A stretch of DNA of 64,000 nucleotides, taken from assembly GCF_041807905.1 (NCBI RefSeq), contig NZ_JBGVSA010000001.1:248001-312000 (forward strand). The letters run 5' to 3'. Positions within the stretch are counted from its first letter, which is position 1. Each line of letters starts with the position of its first letter. The notes below the pieces were generated by a model. It worked only from the letters and a program-made list of their open reading frames with translations. It was not told where the DNA came from and ran no database searches. This stretch comes from JBGVSA01 sp041807905. Lineage in GTDB: Bacteria; Pseudomonadota; Gammaproteobacteria; Burkholderiales; Rhodocyclaceae. Position numbers and translations under genes: made by a program. Below are positions 1 to 7,894 of this stretch, piece by piece.

Positions 1-1
1 T

Positions 2-679
2 TGGTTGCAGCAGGCCTACAGCAAGATGCGGGACGCCGACCCCGAACTGCCGGCAACGCTCGACGAGGCGCGCAAGATCGGCATGATCAAGCGCAGGGCC
101 CCTGCGGACACCGGCATCGGCCTCGCCAGGTTCCGGCAGGATCCCGCCGCCAATCCGCTCAAGACGCCTTCGGGCAAGATCGAGATCTACTCCGAGGCAC
201 TGGCGACCATCGCGCAAAGCTGGACGCTGCCTGAAGGTGATGTCATCACGCCGTTGCCTCAGTACGTGGCCACATGGGAAGGGGCGGAAGACACCGAGAC
301 CCGCAAGACCTACCCGCTGCAATTGTTTGGCTTCCACACAAAGGGGCGCACGCATTCGAGCTACCACAACGTCGACGTGCTGCGCCAGGCGGTGACCGAT
401 GCCGTCTGGATCAACCCGATGGATGCCGCTGCCCGCGGCATTTCCACCGGAGACATGGTGCGCGTCACCAGCAAGCGCGGCGAGATCCGCCTGGTCGCCA
501 AGGTCACCTCGCGCATCATGCCCGGTGTCGCGGCGATGGGCGAAGGTGCCTGGTACCAGCCTGACAGCGCAGGCATCGACCGGGGCGGCTGCATCAACAC
601 GCTGACCTCGCAGCGCCCCTCTCCCCTTGCGAAGGGCAATCCGCAGCACACGAACCTCGTGCAGATTGCGCGCGCCTAA
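2..679 (+). CDS. dmsA: DmsA-type molybdopterin oxidoreductase, C-terminal part (5' end outside window)
   Basis: The frame is open from the left edge and about 225 residues of the C-terminus are present. The last 120 residues have the character of the molybdopterin-dinucleotide-binding beta-barrel domain of the DMSO reductase family, with an FHTKGRTHSSYHNVD segment followed by a WINPMDAAARGI..GDMVRV stretch near positions 385-470. It is followed after 9 nt by an iron-sulfur subunit, then a membrane anchor and a dedicated chaperone, which is the dmsABC plus chaperone order. In the family this subunit carries the bis-MGD cofactor and reduces S- or N-oxides as a terminal acceptor. The substrate cannot be told from this fragment. 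Other members of this subfamily, such as selenate or tetrathionate-type enzymes, remain possible. Confidence 0.85.
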   Translation, partial: WLQQAYSKMRDADPELPATLDEARKIGMIKRRAPADTGIGLARFRQDPAANPLKTPSGKIEIYSEALATIAQSWTLPEGDVITPLPQYVATWEGAEDTETRKTYPLQLFGFHTKGRTHSSYHNVDVLRQAVTDAVWINPMDAAARGISTGDMVRVTSKRGEIRLVAKVTSRIMPGVAAMGEGAWYQPDSAGIDRGGCINTLTSQRPSPLAKGNPQHTNLVQIARA

Positions 680-688
680 GGAGAAACG

Positions 689-1309
689 ATGATGACAACC
701 CAATACGGCTTCTACATCGATTCGTCCAAGTGCACCGGCTGCAAGACCTGTCAGCTCGCCTGCAAGGACTACAAGGATCTTTCAGTCGACGTGAACTTCC
801 GCCGCGTCTATGAGTACTCCGGCGGCACATGGCAGGCCGACGGAGACACGTGGCGGCAGGACGTGTTCGCCTACTACCTGTCGATTGCCTGCAATCACTG
901 TGCAGACCCGGCCTGTACCAAGGTTTGCCCCAGCGGCGCCATGGCCAAGCATGAGAACGGACTCGTCAGGGTCGACGAAGAGGTATGCATCGGCTGCAAA
1001 TCGTGCGCGATGGCATGCCCTTATGGCGCCCCCCAATATGACGCAACCAAAGGCCACATGACCAAGTGCGACGGGTGCCATGAACGCGTCGCCGAGGGGA
1101 AGCAGCCCGTATGTGTCGAATCATGCCCCTTGCGTGCGCTGGAGTTCGGTCCGGTCGATGAACTGCGCCAGAAGCACGGCGAGATCGGCGCGGTCGCACC
1201 GTTGCCGCCGCAACACTTCACGCATCCGAGTCTGGTCATCAAACCGAGCCGGAAGGCTCGTCCGTCTGGCAGTCACGAAGGGGTCCTCGGGAACCCGAAG
1301 GAGGTGTAA
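689..1309 (+). CDS. dmsB: DmsB-type four-cluster ferredoxin subunit
   Basis: This 206-residue protein is the electron-transfer subunit that passes electrons from the membrane anchor to the molybdenum subunit. All sixteen cysteines expected for four [4Fe-4S] clusters are visible: C15/C18/C21/C25, C68/C71/C76/C80, C100/C103/C106/C110 and C127/C130/C142/C146. The motifs read CTGCKTCQLAC, CNHCADPAC, CIGCKSCAMAC and CDGC..C...C. A strong AAGGAG lies just upstream of the start at 689. There is a second ATG one codon later, so the exact first residue is uncertain by one. The gene lies 9 nt after dmsA and 2 nt before dmsC, so the three are surely one transcript. Confidence 0.93.
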   Translation: MMTTQYGFYIDSSKCTGCKTCQLACKDYKDLSVDVNFRRVYEYSGGTWQADGDTWRQDVFAYYLSIACNHCADPACTKVCPSGAMAKHENGLVRVDEEVCIGCKSCAMACPYGAPQYDATKGHMTKCDGCHERVAEGKQPVCVESCPLRALEFGPVDELRQKHGEIGAVAPLPPQHFTHPSLVIKPSRKARPSGSHEGVLGNPKEV

Positions 1310-1311
1310 CC

Positions 1312-2163
1312 ATGGGCTGGAACGAATGGCCGCTGATTCTTTTCACCGTCATCTCGCAGACCGCCGTTGGCGCATTCTGGTGGTGTTGTCTGGCACTGAT
1401 CGGTGCCGATCTGTCGTCTGAACAACGGCAGCGCCTCGAACGCAACATGCTTCTGTTGTGGGTCATGATGGGCGCGGCTTTTGCATTGTCGAGCTTCCAT
1501 ATGGGCTCACCCTTCCGCGCGATGAATTCCATGCTGCGCTTCGGGCAGGCCAACCTCAGCAACGAAGTCGTCTTTGGCGGTGCCTTCGCAGGCCTCGGCG
1601 TGGTGTACTGGCTGCTTTGCCTGCGCAACGCAAGCAGCGCGGGCGTGCGCCGGTTCGTTTTACTACTCTCGCTCCTCTGTAGCGCGGCCTTCCTGTGGAA
1701 CACCATTTCGTTCTACCTGATGCCGACAGTACCGACGTGGTACACGCCTCTCACGCCGGCTGCATTCATACTCACCGCAATCATGGGTGGAAGCGCACTG
1801 GCCTGCGTGTTGTTCGGGCTGTCTGGCATCTCGGAGCCATGGCTATTGCGTAACGGGCCTGCCGTGCTGACATGCATCGCGGTGGTCGCCGCCGTAGTGG
1901 TGACGATTCTGCAGGCTACGTCGCTCGCAGGCATTCAGTCGGACATCCATCGAGCCACGGCACTTTCCCCCGACTACGGCATCCTGATGGCTGCCCGCTT
2001 TGCACTGTTCTTCGTCGCACTGGCACTATGGCTAAGCCAGTTGCCGCGAGCGGGTGCCCTGAGCACGGCCGTCTGCACCAGTAGCATCGTGCTCATCATG
2101 CTTGGGGAGATGATCGGTCGGGGCGTCTTCTATGCCTTGCACATGACCGTTGGGCTAGTCTGA
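1312..2163 (+). CDS. dmsC: DmsC-type membrane anchor subunit
   Basis: This 283-residue protein is almost entirely hydrophobic, with about eight membrane segments. Its beginning (WNEWPLILFTVISQTAVG) is typical of DmsC anchors, which oxidise menaquinol and hand electrons to the DmsB subunit. A WxxPxTPxAF-like segment occurs near residue 145. The start at 1312 lies 2 nt after the dmsB stop and an AAGGAGG sits just before it. A 9-bp hairpin separates it from the next gene. Quinol oxidation is known for the family and not visible here. The order and length (E. coli DmsC is a little under 290 residues) make the assignment firm. Confidence 0.88.
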   Translation: MGWNEWPLILFTVISQTAVGAFWWCCLALIGADLSSEQRQRLERNMLLLWVMMGAAFALSSFHMGSPFRAMNSMLRFGQANLSNEVVFGGAFAGLGVVYWLLCLRNASSAGVRRFVLLLSLLCSAAFLWNTISFYLMPTVPTWYTPLTPAAFILTAIMGGSALACVLFGLSGISEPWLLRNGPAVLTCIAVVAAVVVTILQATSLAGIQSDIHRATALSPDYGILMAARFALFFVALALWLSQLPRAGALSTAVCTSSIVLIMLGEMIGRGVFYALHMTVGLV

Positions 2164-2200
2164 GACACCACTGGCGTAGTGCGGCCAGAAGGCGCAAAAA

Positions 2201-2224
2201 GAGGCCCACCTGGAAGTGGGCCTC
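2201..2224. other. 9-bp hairpin between dmsC and the chaperone gene
   Basis: GAGGCCCAC (2201-2209) pairs perfectly with GTGGGCCTC (2216-2224) around a 6-nt loop. There is no T-run after it on the plus strand. On the minus strand it is followed by TTTTTGCGCC, so it has the shape of a terminator pointing against the operon. It could lower expression of the chaperone or stabilise the dmsABC message. Confidence 0.6.
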
Positions 2225-2259
2225 GCCGTCCATGGCCGGACAATCTGCTCGTTTCTGCA

Positions 2260-2859
2260 ATGACGCAAACCATCGACACCACCGATATTTCGGCAAGTTG
2301 CCGCATTCTGGGGGCGCTGTTCTACCTTTCCCCAGCCGACGCCTCGGTACAGCCTTTCCTTGGGTTCCTTGCCGAGCATGCGTTGCCGGAGGCGTGGCCC
2401 TTCGGCGCTTCGCTCGAACTTGAACGCGTGCAAACGCTCATGGCGCAGGATCTGGACCGCGATCGGCTGGCCCGCGCCTATCAGCGTTTGTTCATAGGCC
2501 CTGATCACCTGGAAGCGCCCCCATGGGGTTCGGTGTACATGAGCGAGGACAGCACGCTATGTGCAGATTCCCTGCTTGACCTACGCGCCTTCTTCGCAGC
2601 AGAACAGGTCCGCTTGGACATGCGCCTCAACGAGCCAGAAGATCACATCGGCCTGCTCTTCTGGGCAATCGCATGGCTGGCTGACCAGCAGAGTCCGGCA
2701 GCGATCTCAGCGCTATTGGACAAGCACATGCTTCCTTGGTCGAACACCTACTTCAGCCGATTGGCCATGGCCGCGGAACATCCGTTTTACGTCGGACTGA
2801 GCCAACTCGCGTCATTGACGCTGGACGCGATAAGCGACGCGGTCGCCCAGGCGCAATAG
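2260..2859 (+). CDS. TorD/DmsD-family redox enzyme maturation chaperone
   Basis: This 199-residue, mainly helical cytoplasmic protein has the marks of the TorD/DmsD family: YQRLFIGPDHLEAPPWGSVY around residues 75-95 and an EPEDHIGLL segment near residue 125. These chaperones bind the twin-arginine leader of the molybdenum subunit and hold it until cofactor insertion. I take the ATG at 2260 as start because family similarity begins with the first residues after it. The reading frame stays open upstream, so a longer form from 2179 cannot be excluded. The position directly after dmsABC says its client is the DmsA-like subunit. Whether it is closer to DmsD or TorD proper is not clear. Confidence 0.85.
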   Translation: MTQTIDTTDISASCRILGALFYLSPADASVQPFLGFLAEHALPEAWPFGASLELERVQTLMAQDLDRDRLARAYQRLFIGPDHLEAPPWGSVYMSEDSTLCADSLLDLRAFFAAEQVRLDMRLNEPEDHIGLLFWAIAWLADQQSPAAISALLDKHMLPWSNTYFSRLAMAAEHPFYVGLSQLASLTLDAISDAVAQAQ

Positions 2860-3207
2860 TCTTGGGATCGGGCGGCGCTGCGCTTCGGAGTTCAGCGCCG
2901 CGTGCCTGGGCGCTGGCAAAACAACAAGGACGCCCCGTCCCGGCGTATTTCATCGTCTCCACACTTCCAGGACTTCCGCATCGATCATCCCGGCCCCCGA
3001 CCGAGGCCTGTCTGCCGCGTGGGCCAAGCATTTGTTGCCTATCATCAGAGATAAATCGCCCGCGCAGTCGGATTTTTCTGTCACGATCGAATGGATTGGC
3101 TAGCCCGAGACTGAACGCTTCAGCCACGTCTTGGCGTCGAACCCTCGATCCACACAGAGACGGCATGGCGCGGCCAGCCCCCCTGGTGCCAACGAGGAGC
3201 GTTTTCC
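2860..3207. other. 348-nt gene-free stretch
   Basis: I see no convincing gene here. CGGCGCTG and CAGCGCCG near 2876-2900 can pair around a 12-nt loop but have no T-run. The reading frames that cross the region lack a ribosome site and any recognisable family. The promoter of the following gene must lie in its right half. Confidence 0.5.
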
Positions 3208-4260
3208 ATGCGATCGATCTTTCGAACCCGACGTCTATTGGCAACACTGGCCTGCGCGGCAATCCTGCCCACTCATCAATCGGCGATCGCCGCTCCTGGG
3301 CCGTTCGCCACACATCCGAGAGGCATGCCGTATTCGTACAGCGGCACGCTCCCATGCGCCGATTGCGCCGGCCTGCGCTACACGCTCAATCTATTCGATG
3401 ATGGCGCCTATCTCTTGCGCGCCGAGTACCTGGGCAAGACGCCCACGATCACCCGCGCCGAACTCGGCCAGTGGCGCAGTGAATCAGACGGGCATGCGAT
3501 CACGCTTCTGCGCGAATGGCGGGTATCCGTCCGATTCGCCGCACCGTCGGCCGACACGCTGCGCATGCTCGATACCGAAGGCAAGCCCATCCGCTCCAAC
3601 CTGAACTACACACTGCATCGCGACAAGCGATTTGACCAAGTGGAGTACCGAGGAGCGATGCGGGGCACATACAGCGTTGTCGGGGATAACGCCATATTCG
3701 AGGAGTGCGGCAGCGGCTTGCGTCTGCCGATCCTGGCCGTCGGCGACAGCGGCGACCTGCGCAGCGCCTATGCACGAGTGCGTGGCGCACCCGATGCCGG
3801 CGTGCTCGCCACGTTGGACGGTCGCATCGTTGGCAACGAGGAGTCGGGTCCGCGCCTGCTGGTCGAGCATGCCGGCGGTCTGTGGCCGGGCGAGACTTGC
3901 GGTGCGGCAGCGCCAGCGGCATTGCAGGACACCTACTGGCGACTGACGCGGCTCGGCGATCAAGCCGTGCGGGTCGCCGACCGCAGCCGGGAGCCCTACA
4001 TCTCGTTCCGCGAAGGCAACGTTTCGGGCAACAGCGGCTGCAATCGCCTGGTCGGCACATACAAACAGGAGGGCGACGCATTGTCTTTCGGCCCCATCGC
4101 CGGTACACGCATGGCATGCATCTCGGGCATGGAGCAGGAGCAGCGCTTCCTGGATGCACTGGGCGAGGTTGCCAAGTGGCGGATCAACGGGTCCCACCTC
4201 GAACTCCTCGACGCCACCGGTCGGTCACTGGCTCGCTTTGAGGCTGCGGAAATGCGCTAA
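3208..4260 (+). CDS. Exported NlpE-like plus META-domain envelope protein
   Basis: The 350-residue product has a Sec-type leader (arginines at 2-9, hydrophobic 10-28, AIAA before residue 30) but no lipobox cysteine. An NlpE-like N-terminal domain follows, with the PCADCAG pair of cysteines at C50/C53, the conserved YSGTLPCADC turn and a YLL..Y.G strand. The C-terminal 110 residues (about 241-345) are a META/HslJ domain, marked by WRL near 244, SGNSGCN at 273-279 and an RMAC motif at 301-304. In E. coli NlpE senses surface contact and lipoprotein faults, and META proteins relate to heat and drug tolerance. The role here is unknown. It stands alone, with no operon partner. Confidence 0.8.
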   Translation: MRSIFRTRRLLATLACAAILPTHQSAIAAPGPFATHPRGMPYSYSGTLPCADCAGLRYTLNLFDDGAYLLRAEYLGKTPTITRAELGQWRSESDGHAITLLREWRVSVRFAAPSADTLRMLDTEGKPIRSNLNYTLHRDKRFDQVEYRGAMRGTYSVVGDNAIFEECGSGLRLPILAVGDSGDLRSAYARVRGAPDAGVLATLDGRIVGNEESGPRLLVEHAGGLWPGETCGAAAPAALQDTYWRLTRLGDQAVRVADRSREPYISFREGNVSGNSGCNRLVGTYKQEGDALSFGPIAGTRMACISGMEQEQRFLDALGEVAKWRINGSHLELLDATGRSLARFEAAEMR

Positions 4261-4424
4261 ATGCCCCAAAATGGTGCGCGCAGCGCTAGCATCGCGGGGG
4301 ACGGCGTGACAAAGCGACACGGAGATCGTAAGCAGGCTTTTACTGCCGTCAATTCCCCCCTTCTTTCAGAATTTTCTGATTTATTGCCAAACAACCGAAG
4401 TTCATTCTCACACGCCGACTTTGT

Positions 4425-4437
4425 ACTGCATTGCAGT
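4425..4437. promoter_or_regulatory. Perfect palindrome upstream of gdhA
   Basis: ACTGCA-T-TGCAGT is a perfect 6+1+6 inverted repeat 47 nt before the gdhA start, inside the AT-richer leader (4360-4480). The place fits an operator for a nitrogen or amino-acid responsive regulator. The regulator cannot be named from the sequence. Confidence 0.35.
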
Positions 4438-4484
4438 GCCCTGTCACGACCCTTGATCACTTAATCCAAAAAGAGAACCTTGAA

Positions 4485-5828
4485 ATGAAATACGAGCGTC
4501 TAGAAGATTTCATGCATCACGTGCGCGCGCGTGATCCGCACCAGCCGGAGTACATCCAGGCCGTCCACGAAGTCATGGAGAGTATCTGGCCCTTCATTCG
4601 CTCGAATCCGCGCTACGCGGACTCCGGTCTGCTCGAACGCATGGTCGAGCCAGAGCGCGTCATTCAATTCCGGGTCTCGTGGGTCGATGATCAGGGCAAG
4701 ACGCAAGTCAATCGCGCATTCCGCATCCAGCACAGTTCGGCCATTGGTCCGTACAAGGGCGGCATGCGTTTTCACCCGTCGGTGAACCTCTCGATTCTCA
4801 AGTTCCTGGCCTTCGAACAGACCTTCAAGAACGCGCTGACGACACTGCCCATGGGCGGCGGCAAAGGCGGTTCGGATTTCGATCCCAAGGGCAAGAGCCC
4901 GACCGAAGTGATGCGCTTCTGCCAGGCACTGATGCTTGAACTGCATCGCCACCTGGGTCCGGACACCGACGTGCCGGCAGGCGACATCGGCGTGGGCGGC
5001 CGCGAAGTCGGTTTCATGGCCGGCATGCACAAGAAGCTCACCAACGACGCCGCGTGCGTATTCACGGGCAAGGGCCTGTCCTTCGGCGGCAGCCTGATCC
5101 GCCCCGAGGCCACCGGCTATGGCCTCGTGTATTTCGCCGAGCAGATGCTCAAGCGCGCGGGTACCGATTTCGAAGGCAAGACCGTGGCCGTCTCGGGTTC
5201 CGGCAACGTCGCTCAATACACGATCGAACGCCTGCTGCCGATGGGTGCCAAGGTTGTGACCGTGTCCGACTCGGGCGGTACCGTGTATGACCCGGAAGGC
5301 TTCACGCCGGTCAAGCTCGATGCGCTGATGGAACTGAAGAACCATCGCTACGGCCGCGTCGAAGAATACGCCCGCCAGTTCAATCTCGAATTCATGCCTG
5401 GCAAGCGCCCCTGGCACATCCCGGTCGATGTCGCGCTGCCCAACGCGACGCAGAACGAGCTGGACGAAGACGACGCTCGGATGCTGGTCAAGAACGGCGT
5501 GAAGTGCGTGGCTGAAGGCGCCAACATGCCTTCCACGCCGGGCGCCGTATCGGTATTCCGTGAAGCCGGCGTGCTCTATGCACCGGGCAAGGCCAGCAAC
5601 GCAGGTGGCGTGGCAACCTCGGGCCTCGAAATGACCCAGAACGCTCAGCGCCTGCCCTGGTCGCGCGAAGAAGTCGACGCGCGCCTGAAGGCGATCATAC
5701 TCGACATCCACGCCAACTGCGTCAAGCACGGCGCAGATGCCAATGGCAAGGTCGACTATGTCAATGGCGCCAACATCGCCGGCTTCGTGAAGGTTGCCGA
5801 AGCAATGCTCGCTCAAGGTGTGCTGTAA
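4485..5828 (+). CDS. gdhA: NADP-type glutamate dehydrogenase
   Basis: The enzyme interconverts 2-oxoglutarate plus ammonia and glutamate. From the ATG at 4485 the product is 447 residues, the same length as E. coli GdhA. An AAAGAGAAC sequence precedes the start. The glutamate-binding segment GPYKGGMRFHPSV (88-100) and the active-site PMGGGKGGSDFDPKG (122-136, with catalytic lysine K127) are intact. A GDIGVGGREVGFM segment and a GSGNVAQ dinucleotide-binding loop follow. The hexameric class (about 450 residues) of NADP-dependent, assimilatory enzymes fits best. It is a single-gene unit ending in a clear terminator. Confidence 0.96.
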   Translation: MKYERLEDFMHHVRARDPHQPEYIQAVHEVMESIWPFIRSNPRYADSGLLERMVEPERVIQFRVSWVDDQGKTQVNRAFRIQHSSAIGPYKGGMRFHPSVNLSILKFLAFEQTFKNALTTLPMGGGKGGSDFDPKGKSPTEVMRFCQALMLELHRHLGPDTDVPAGDIGVGGREVGFMAGMHKKLTNDAACVFTGKGLSFGGSLIRPEATGYGLVYFAEQMLKRAGTDFEGKTVAVSGSGNVAQYTIERLLPMGAKVVTVSDSGGTVYDPEGFTPVKLDALMELKNHRYGRVEEYARQFNLEFMPGKRPWHIPVDVALPNATQNELDEDDARMLVKNGVKCVAEGANMPSTPGAVSVFREAGVLYAPGKASNAGGVATSGLEMTQNAQRLPWSREEVDARLKAIILDIHANCVKHGADANGKVDYVNGANIAGFVKVAEAMLAQGVL

Positions 5829-5870
5829 GCATGAATCATGGACGGTCCATCTTCCGTCCTCACCCCGGAA

Positions 5871-5895
5871 AGGGACGCCACGGCGTCCCTTTTTC
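5871..5895 (+). terminator. Rho-independent terminator of gdhA
   Basis: AGGGACG and CGTCCCT pair (with a further two base pairs possible) around CCACGG, followed directly by TTTTTCTTCTT. It lies 42 nt after the gdhA stop. Confidence 0.85.
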
Positions 5896-6166
5896 TTCTT
5901 CGCGCGCTGTCCTGCGCAGTAGGCCCCTCTCTTCCGAGAAAGGCGGCTGACAATGGAATCGTGGATCCCGCGCCTGCAACGCGACCACGCGATGGGGGCA
6001 CGCTGCACCCGCACCATGGTGTGATGTGTTCGGCACGGCCGCGCATCTACTCACATTCATGTCGTCGTGAAGGCCCCGCGAGAGAGCAACACGAACATCG
6101 GGGTGAGTTTGACGCATGCCGCCTCGGAAGCCGGTAGCATTCAGCCCGATCACAGAAAGGAAGCTC

Positions 6167-6715
6167 ATGCACAGCATCTGCGTATTCTGCGGCGCCAGTC
6201 CTGGCTCGCGCCCCATCTACCGCGAGGCCGCCAAAGCGCTGGGCGAGGCCATCGCCGGGCGCGGTTGGGACCTCGTGTGGGGCGGTGGACGTGTGGGTTT
6301 GATGGGGACGGTCGCTGACGCGGCTCTCGGCGCAGGCGGGCACGCAGTCGGGATCATTCCCGGATTCCTCGCTCAACGCGAGTTGGCCCACACGTCGGCT
6401 GAAATCCGCGTGGTTGATTCCATGCATGCTCGCAAGGCAGACATGGCTGCGCGCGCAACGGCGTTCGTCATGCTGCCGGGCGGTTTCGGCACGATGGATG
6501 AGTTCTTCGAAATCCTCACCTGGGCGCAACTCGGCATCCACAACAAGCCGGTTGGCGTGCTGAACGTGCAGGGCTTTTTCGATCCACTGATCGCGCTCGC
6601 CCAACACATGGTCAAGGAAGGTTTTGTCCGACCAGACCATCTCGAACTGCTCACGGTAAAGCACTCTGCCGACGCACTGCTCGACGCCATCGCCGAGCGC
6701 GCAATCATGCCCTGA
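6167..6715 (+). CDS. LOG-family nucleoside 5'-monophosphate phosphoribohydrolase
   Basis: The 182-residue protein has the LOG signature: VFCGASPGSRP at the N-terminus, a WGGGRVGLMG loop (38-47), MHARKADM with R89/K90, and PGGFGTMDE (104-112), where R89 and E112 are the catalytic pair in studied members. Such enzymes release a free base from cytokinin riboside monophosphates or from AMP-like nucleotides. Database entries often miscall them lysine decarboxylase. The start at 6167 is chosen because an AAAGGA precedes it by a good distance and the family begins with this motif. It stands alone between gdhA and an AEC transporter. Confidence 0.88.
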   Translation: MHSICVFCGASPGSRPIYREAAKALGEAIAGRGWDLVWGGGRVGLMGTVADAALGAGGHAVGIIPGFLAQRELAHTSAEIRVVDSMHARKADMAARATAFVMLPGGFGTMDEFFEILTWAQLGIHNKPVGVLNVQGFFDPLIALAQHMVKEGFVRPDHLELLTVKHSADALLDAIAERAIMP

Positions 6716-6821
6716 AGCATTTACCCAACACGACAACTCGCGCACCAACACCCACTGATCCGCGCGGACTGGGGCCCTGCCCCACAGTGGGCAGAAGCCC
6801 GCCCACCGCGCCCGGAAATCG

Positions 6822-7760
6822 ATGCAGACCCTTCTTCACCACATTTCACTCGCGGCACCGTTGTTCATTCTGGTGCTGGTCGGCTACGCGCTCGTTCGCT
6901 GGGCACGCTGGCCAAAATCGATTGCGGATGCGCTGACACGCTTCGTCTTTTCGCTCGCGCTGCCTGCGTTGCTGTTCAGCATGATGAGCGATTTCTCCAA
7001 TCTGCCGCCGGTCGATGCACGTTTGCTGATCGCCTTTTTCGGCTCCTGCATGATCGTGTTCGCGCTCGGGCGTGTACTCGCGCGCTACGTGTTCCATCTG
7101 GATGGCGTCAGCGGATCCATCTTCGCGCTGGGCGGCGTGTTCTCCAACAACGTGTTGCTCGGCCTGCCGCTGGCGCGGGTCACACTTGGCGAAGACGCAG
7201 TGCCCAGCGTTGCGCTGGTGCTCGTCTTTAACTCGCTGATACTCTGGACGCTGGTGACGGTGTCCGTCGAGTGGGCGAAGCATGGGTCATTGTCGGTGCA
7301 CGGCTTTGCGAAAACCGCATTCAGCGTGATCACCAATCCCATCGTCGCGGCCATCGTCAGCGGCACACTATACGGCCTGACGGGGTTGCCCCTGCCCGCA
7401 CTTGTCGCCAGTCCGCTCTCGATGATCGCCTCGGCAGCGGCACCCATGGCCTTGTTGGCGTTGGGTATGGGGCTCGCAACGTATTCAGTGCGCCAGGACT
7501 GGCACCTTAGCGTCGCGATCTGCGCCATCAAGCTGGTCGTGCAACCTTTGGTCGTGTGGCTGCTGGCGCGCGCACTGGGTCTGCCGAAGATGGAAACCCA
7601 GGTGGTCGTATTGCTGGCGTCGATTGCCGTAGGCGCCAACGTCTATCTGATGGCACGCCAGTTCAAGGCGCTCGAAGGTCCGGTGGCTGCCAGCCTCGTC
7701 CTGTCGACCGCATTGGCCGCGATCACCACCCCTGTCGTGCTGACGCTCACAGGACTCTAG
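6822..7760 (+). CDS. AEC-family (auxin efflux carrier type) transporter
   Basis: This 312-residue integral membrane protein has about ten hydrophobic segments in two halves, the layout of the AEC family. The pattern FVFSLALPALLFSMM near 45-60 and GVFSNNVLLGLPL near 105-118 are typical, as is the LLALGMGLA segment near residue 210. In bacteria such carriers move malonate, malate or other small organic acids; the substrate here is unknown. No regulator or enzyme is attached to it. It lies 106 nt after the LOG gene and 134 nt before acnA, with no terminator visible between. Confidence 0.85.
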   Translation: MQTLLHHISLAAPLFILVLVGYALVRWARWPKSIADALTRFVFSLALPALLFSMMSDFSNLPPVDARLLIAFFGSCMIVFALGRVLARYVFHLDGVSGSIFALGGVFSNNVLLGLPLARVTLGEDAVPSVALVLVFNSLILWTLVTVSVEWAKHGSLSVHGFAKTAFSVITNPIVAAIVSGTLYGLTGLPLPALVASPLSMIASAAAPMALLALGMGLATYSVRQDWHLSVAICAIKLVVQPLVVWLLARALGLPKMETQVVVLLASIAVGANVYLMARQFKALEGPVAASLVLSTALAAITTPVVLTLTGL

Positions 7761-7894
7761 GAAGATCGCCAGTCCCGCGCTTCAGCACCGGTCTGGCGTG
7801 TCCTATGCTAACGGATTGAACAGTCGCGTCGTACCGGAACTCGACCACCGGGCCGGCGTCTGACTTTGCAGGCTCAAATCCAGCGAGGCTTCCG

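Noticed and set aside
2736..3401. Plus-strand frame between the chaperone and the NlpE/META gene
   Set aside because: Overlaps both real genes, is Arg/Pro-rich and lacks a start signal.
4500..6017. 505-codon minus-strand frame opposite gdhA
   Set aside because: It crosses the gdhA terminator and shows no recognisable protein pattern.
6167..6715. Call as lysine decarboxylase
   Set aside because: PGGFGTxxE is the LOG phosphoribohydrolase motif; the decarboxylase name is a known misannotation.
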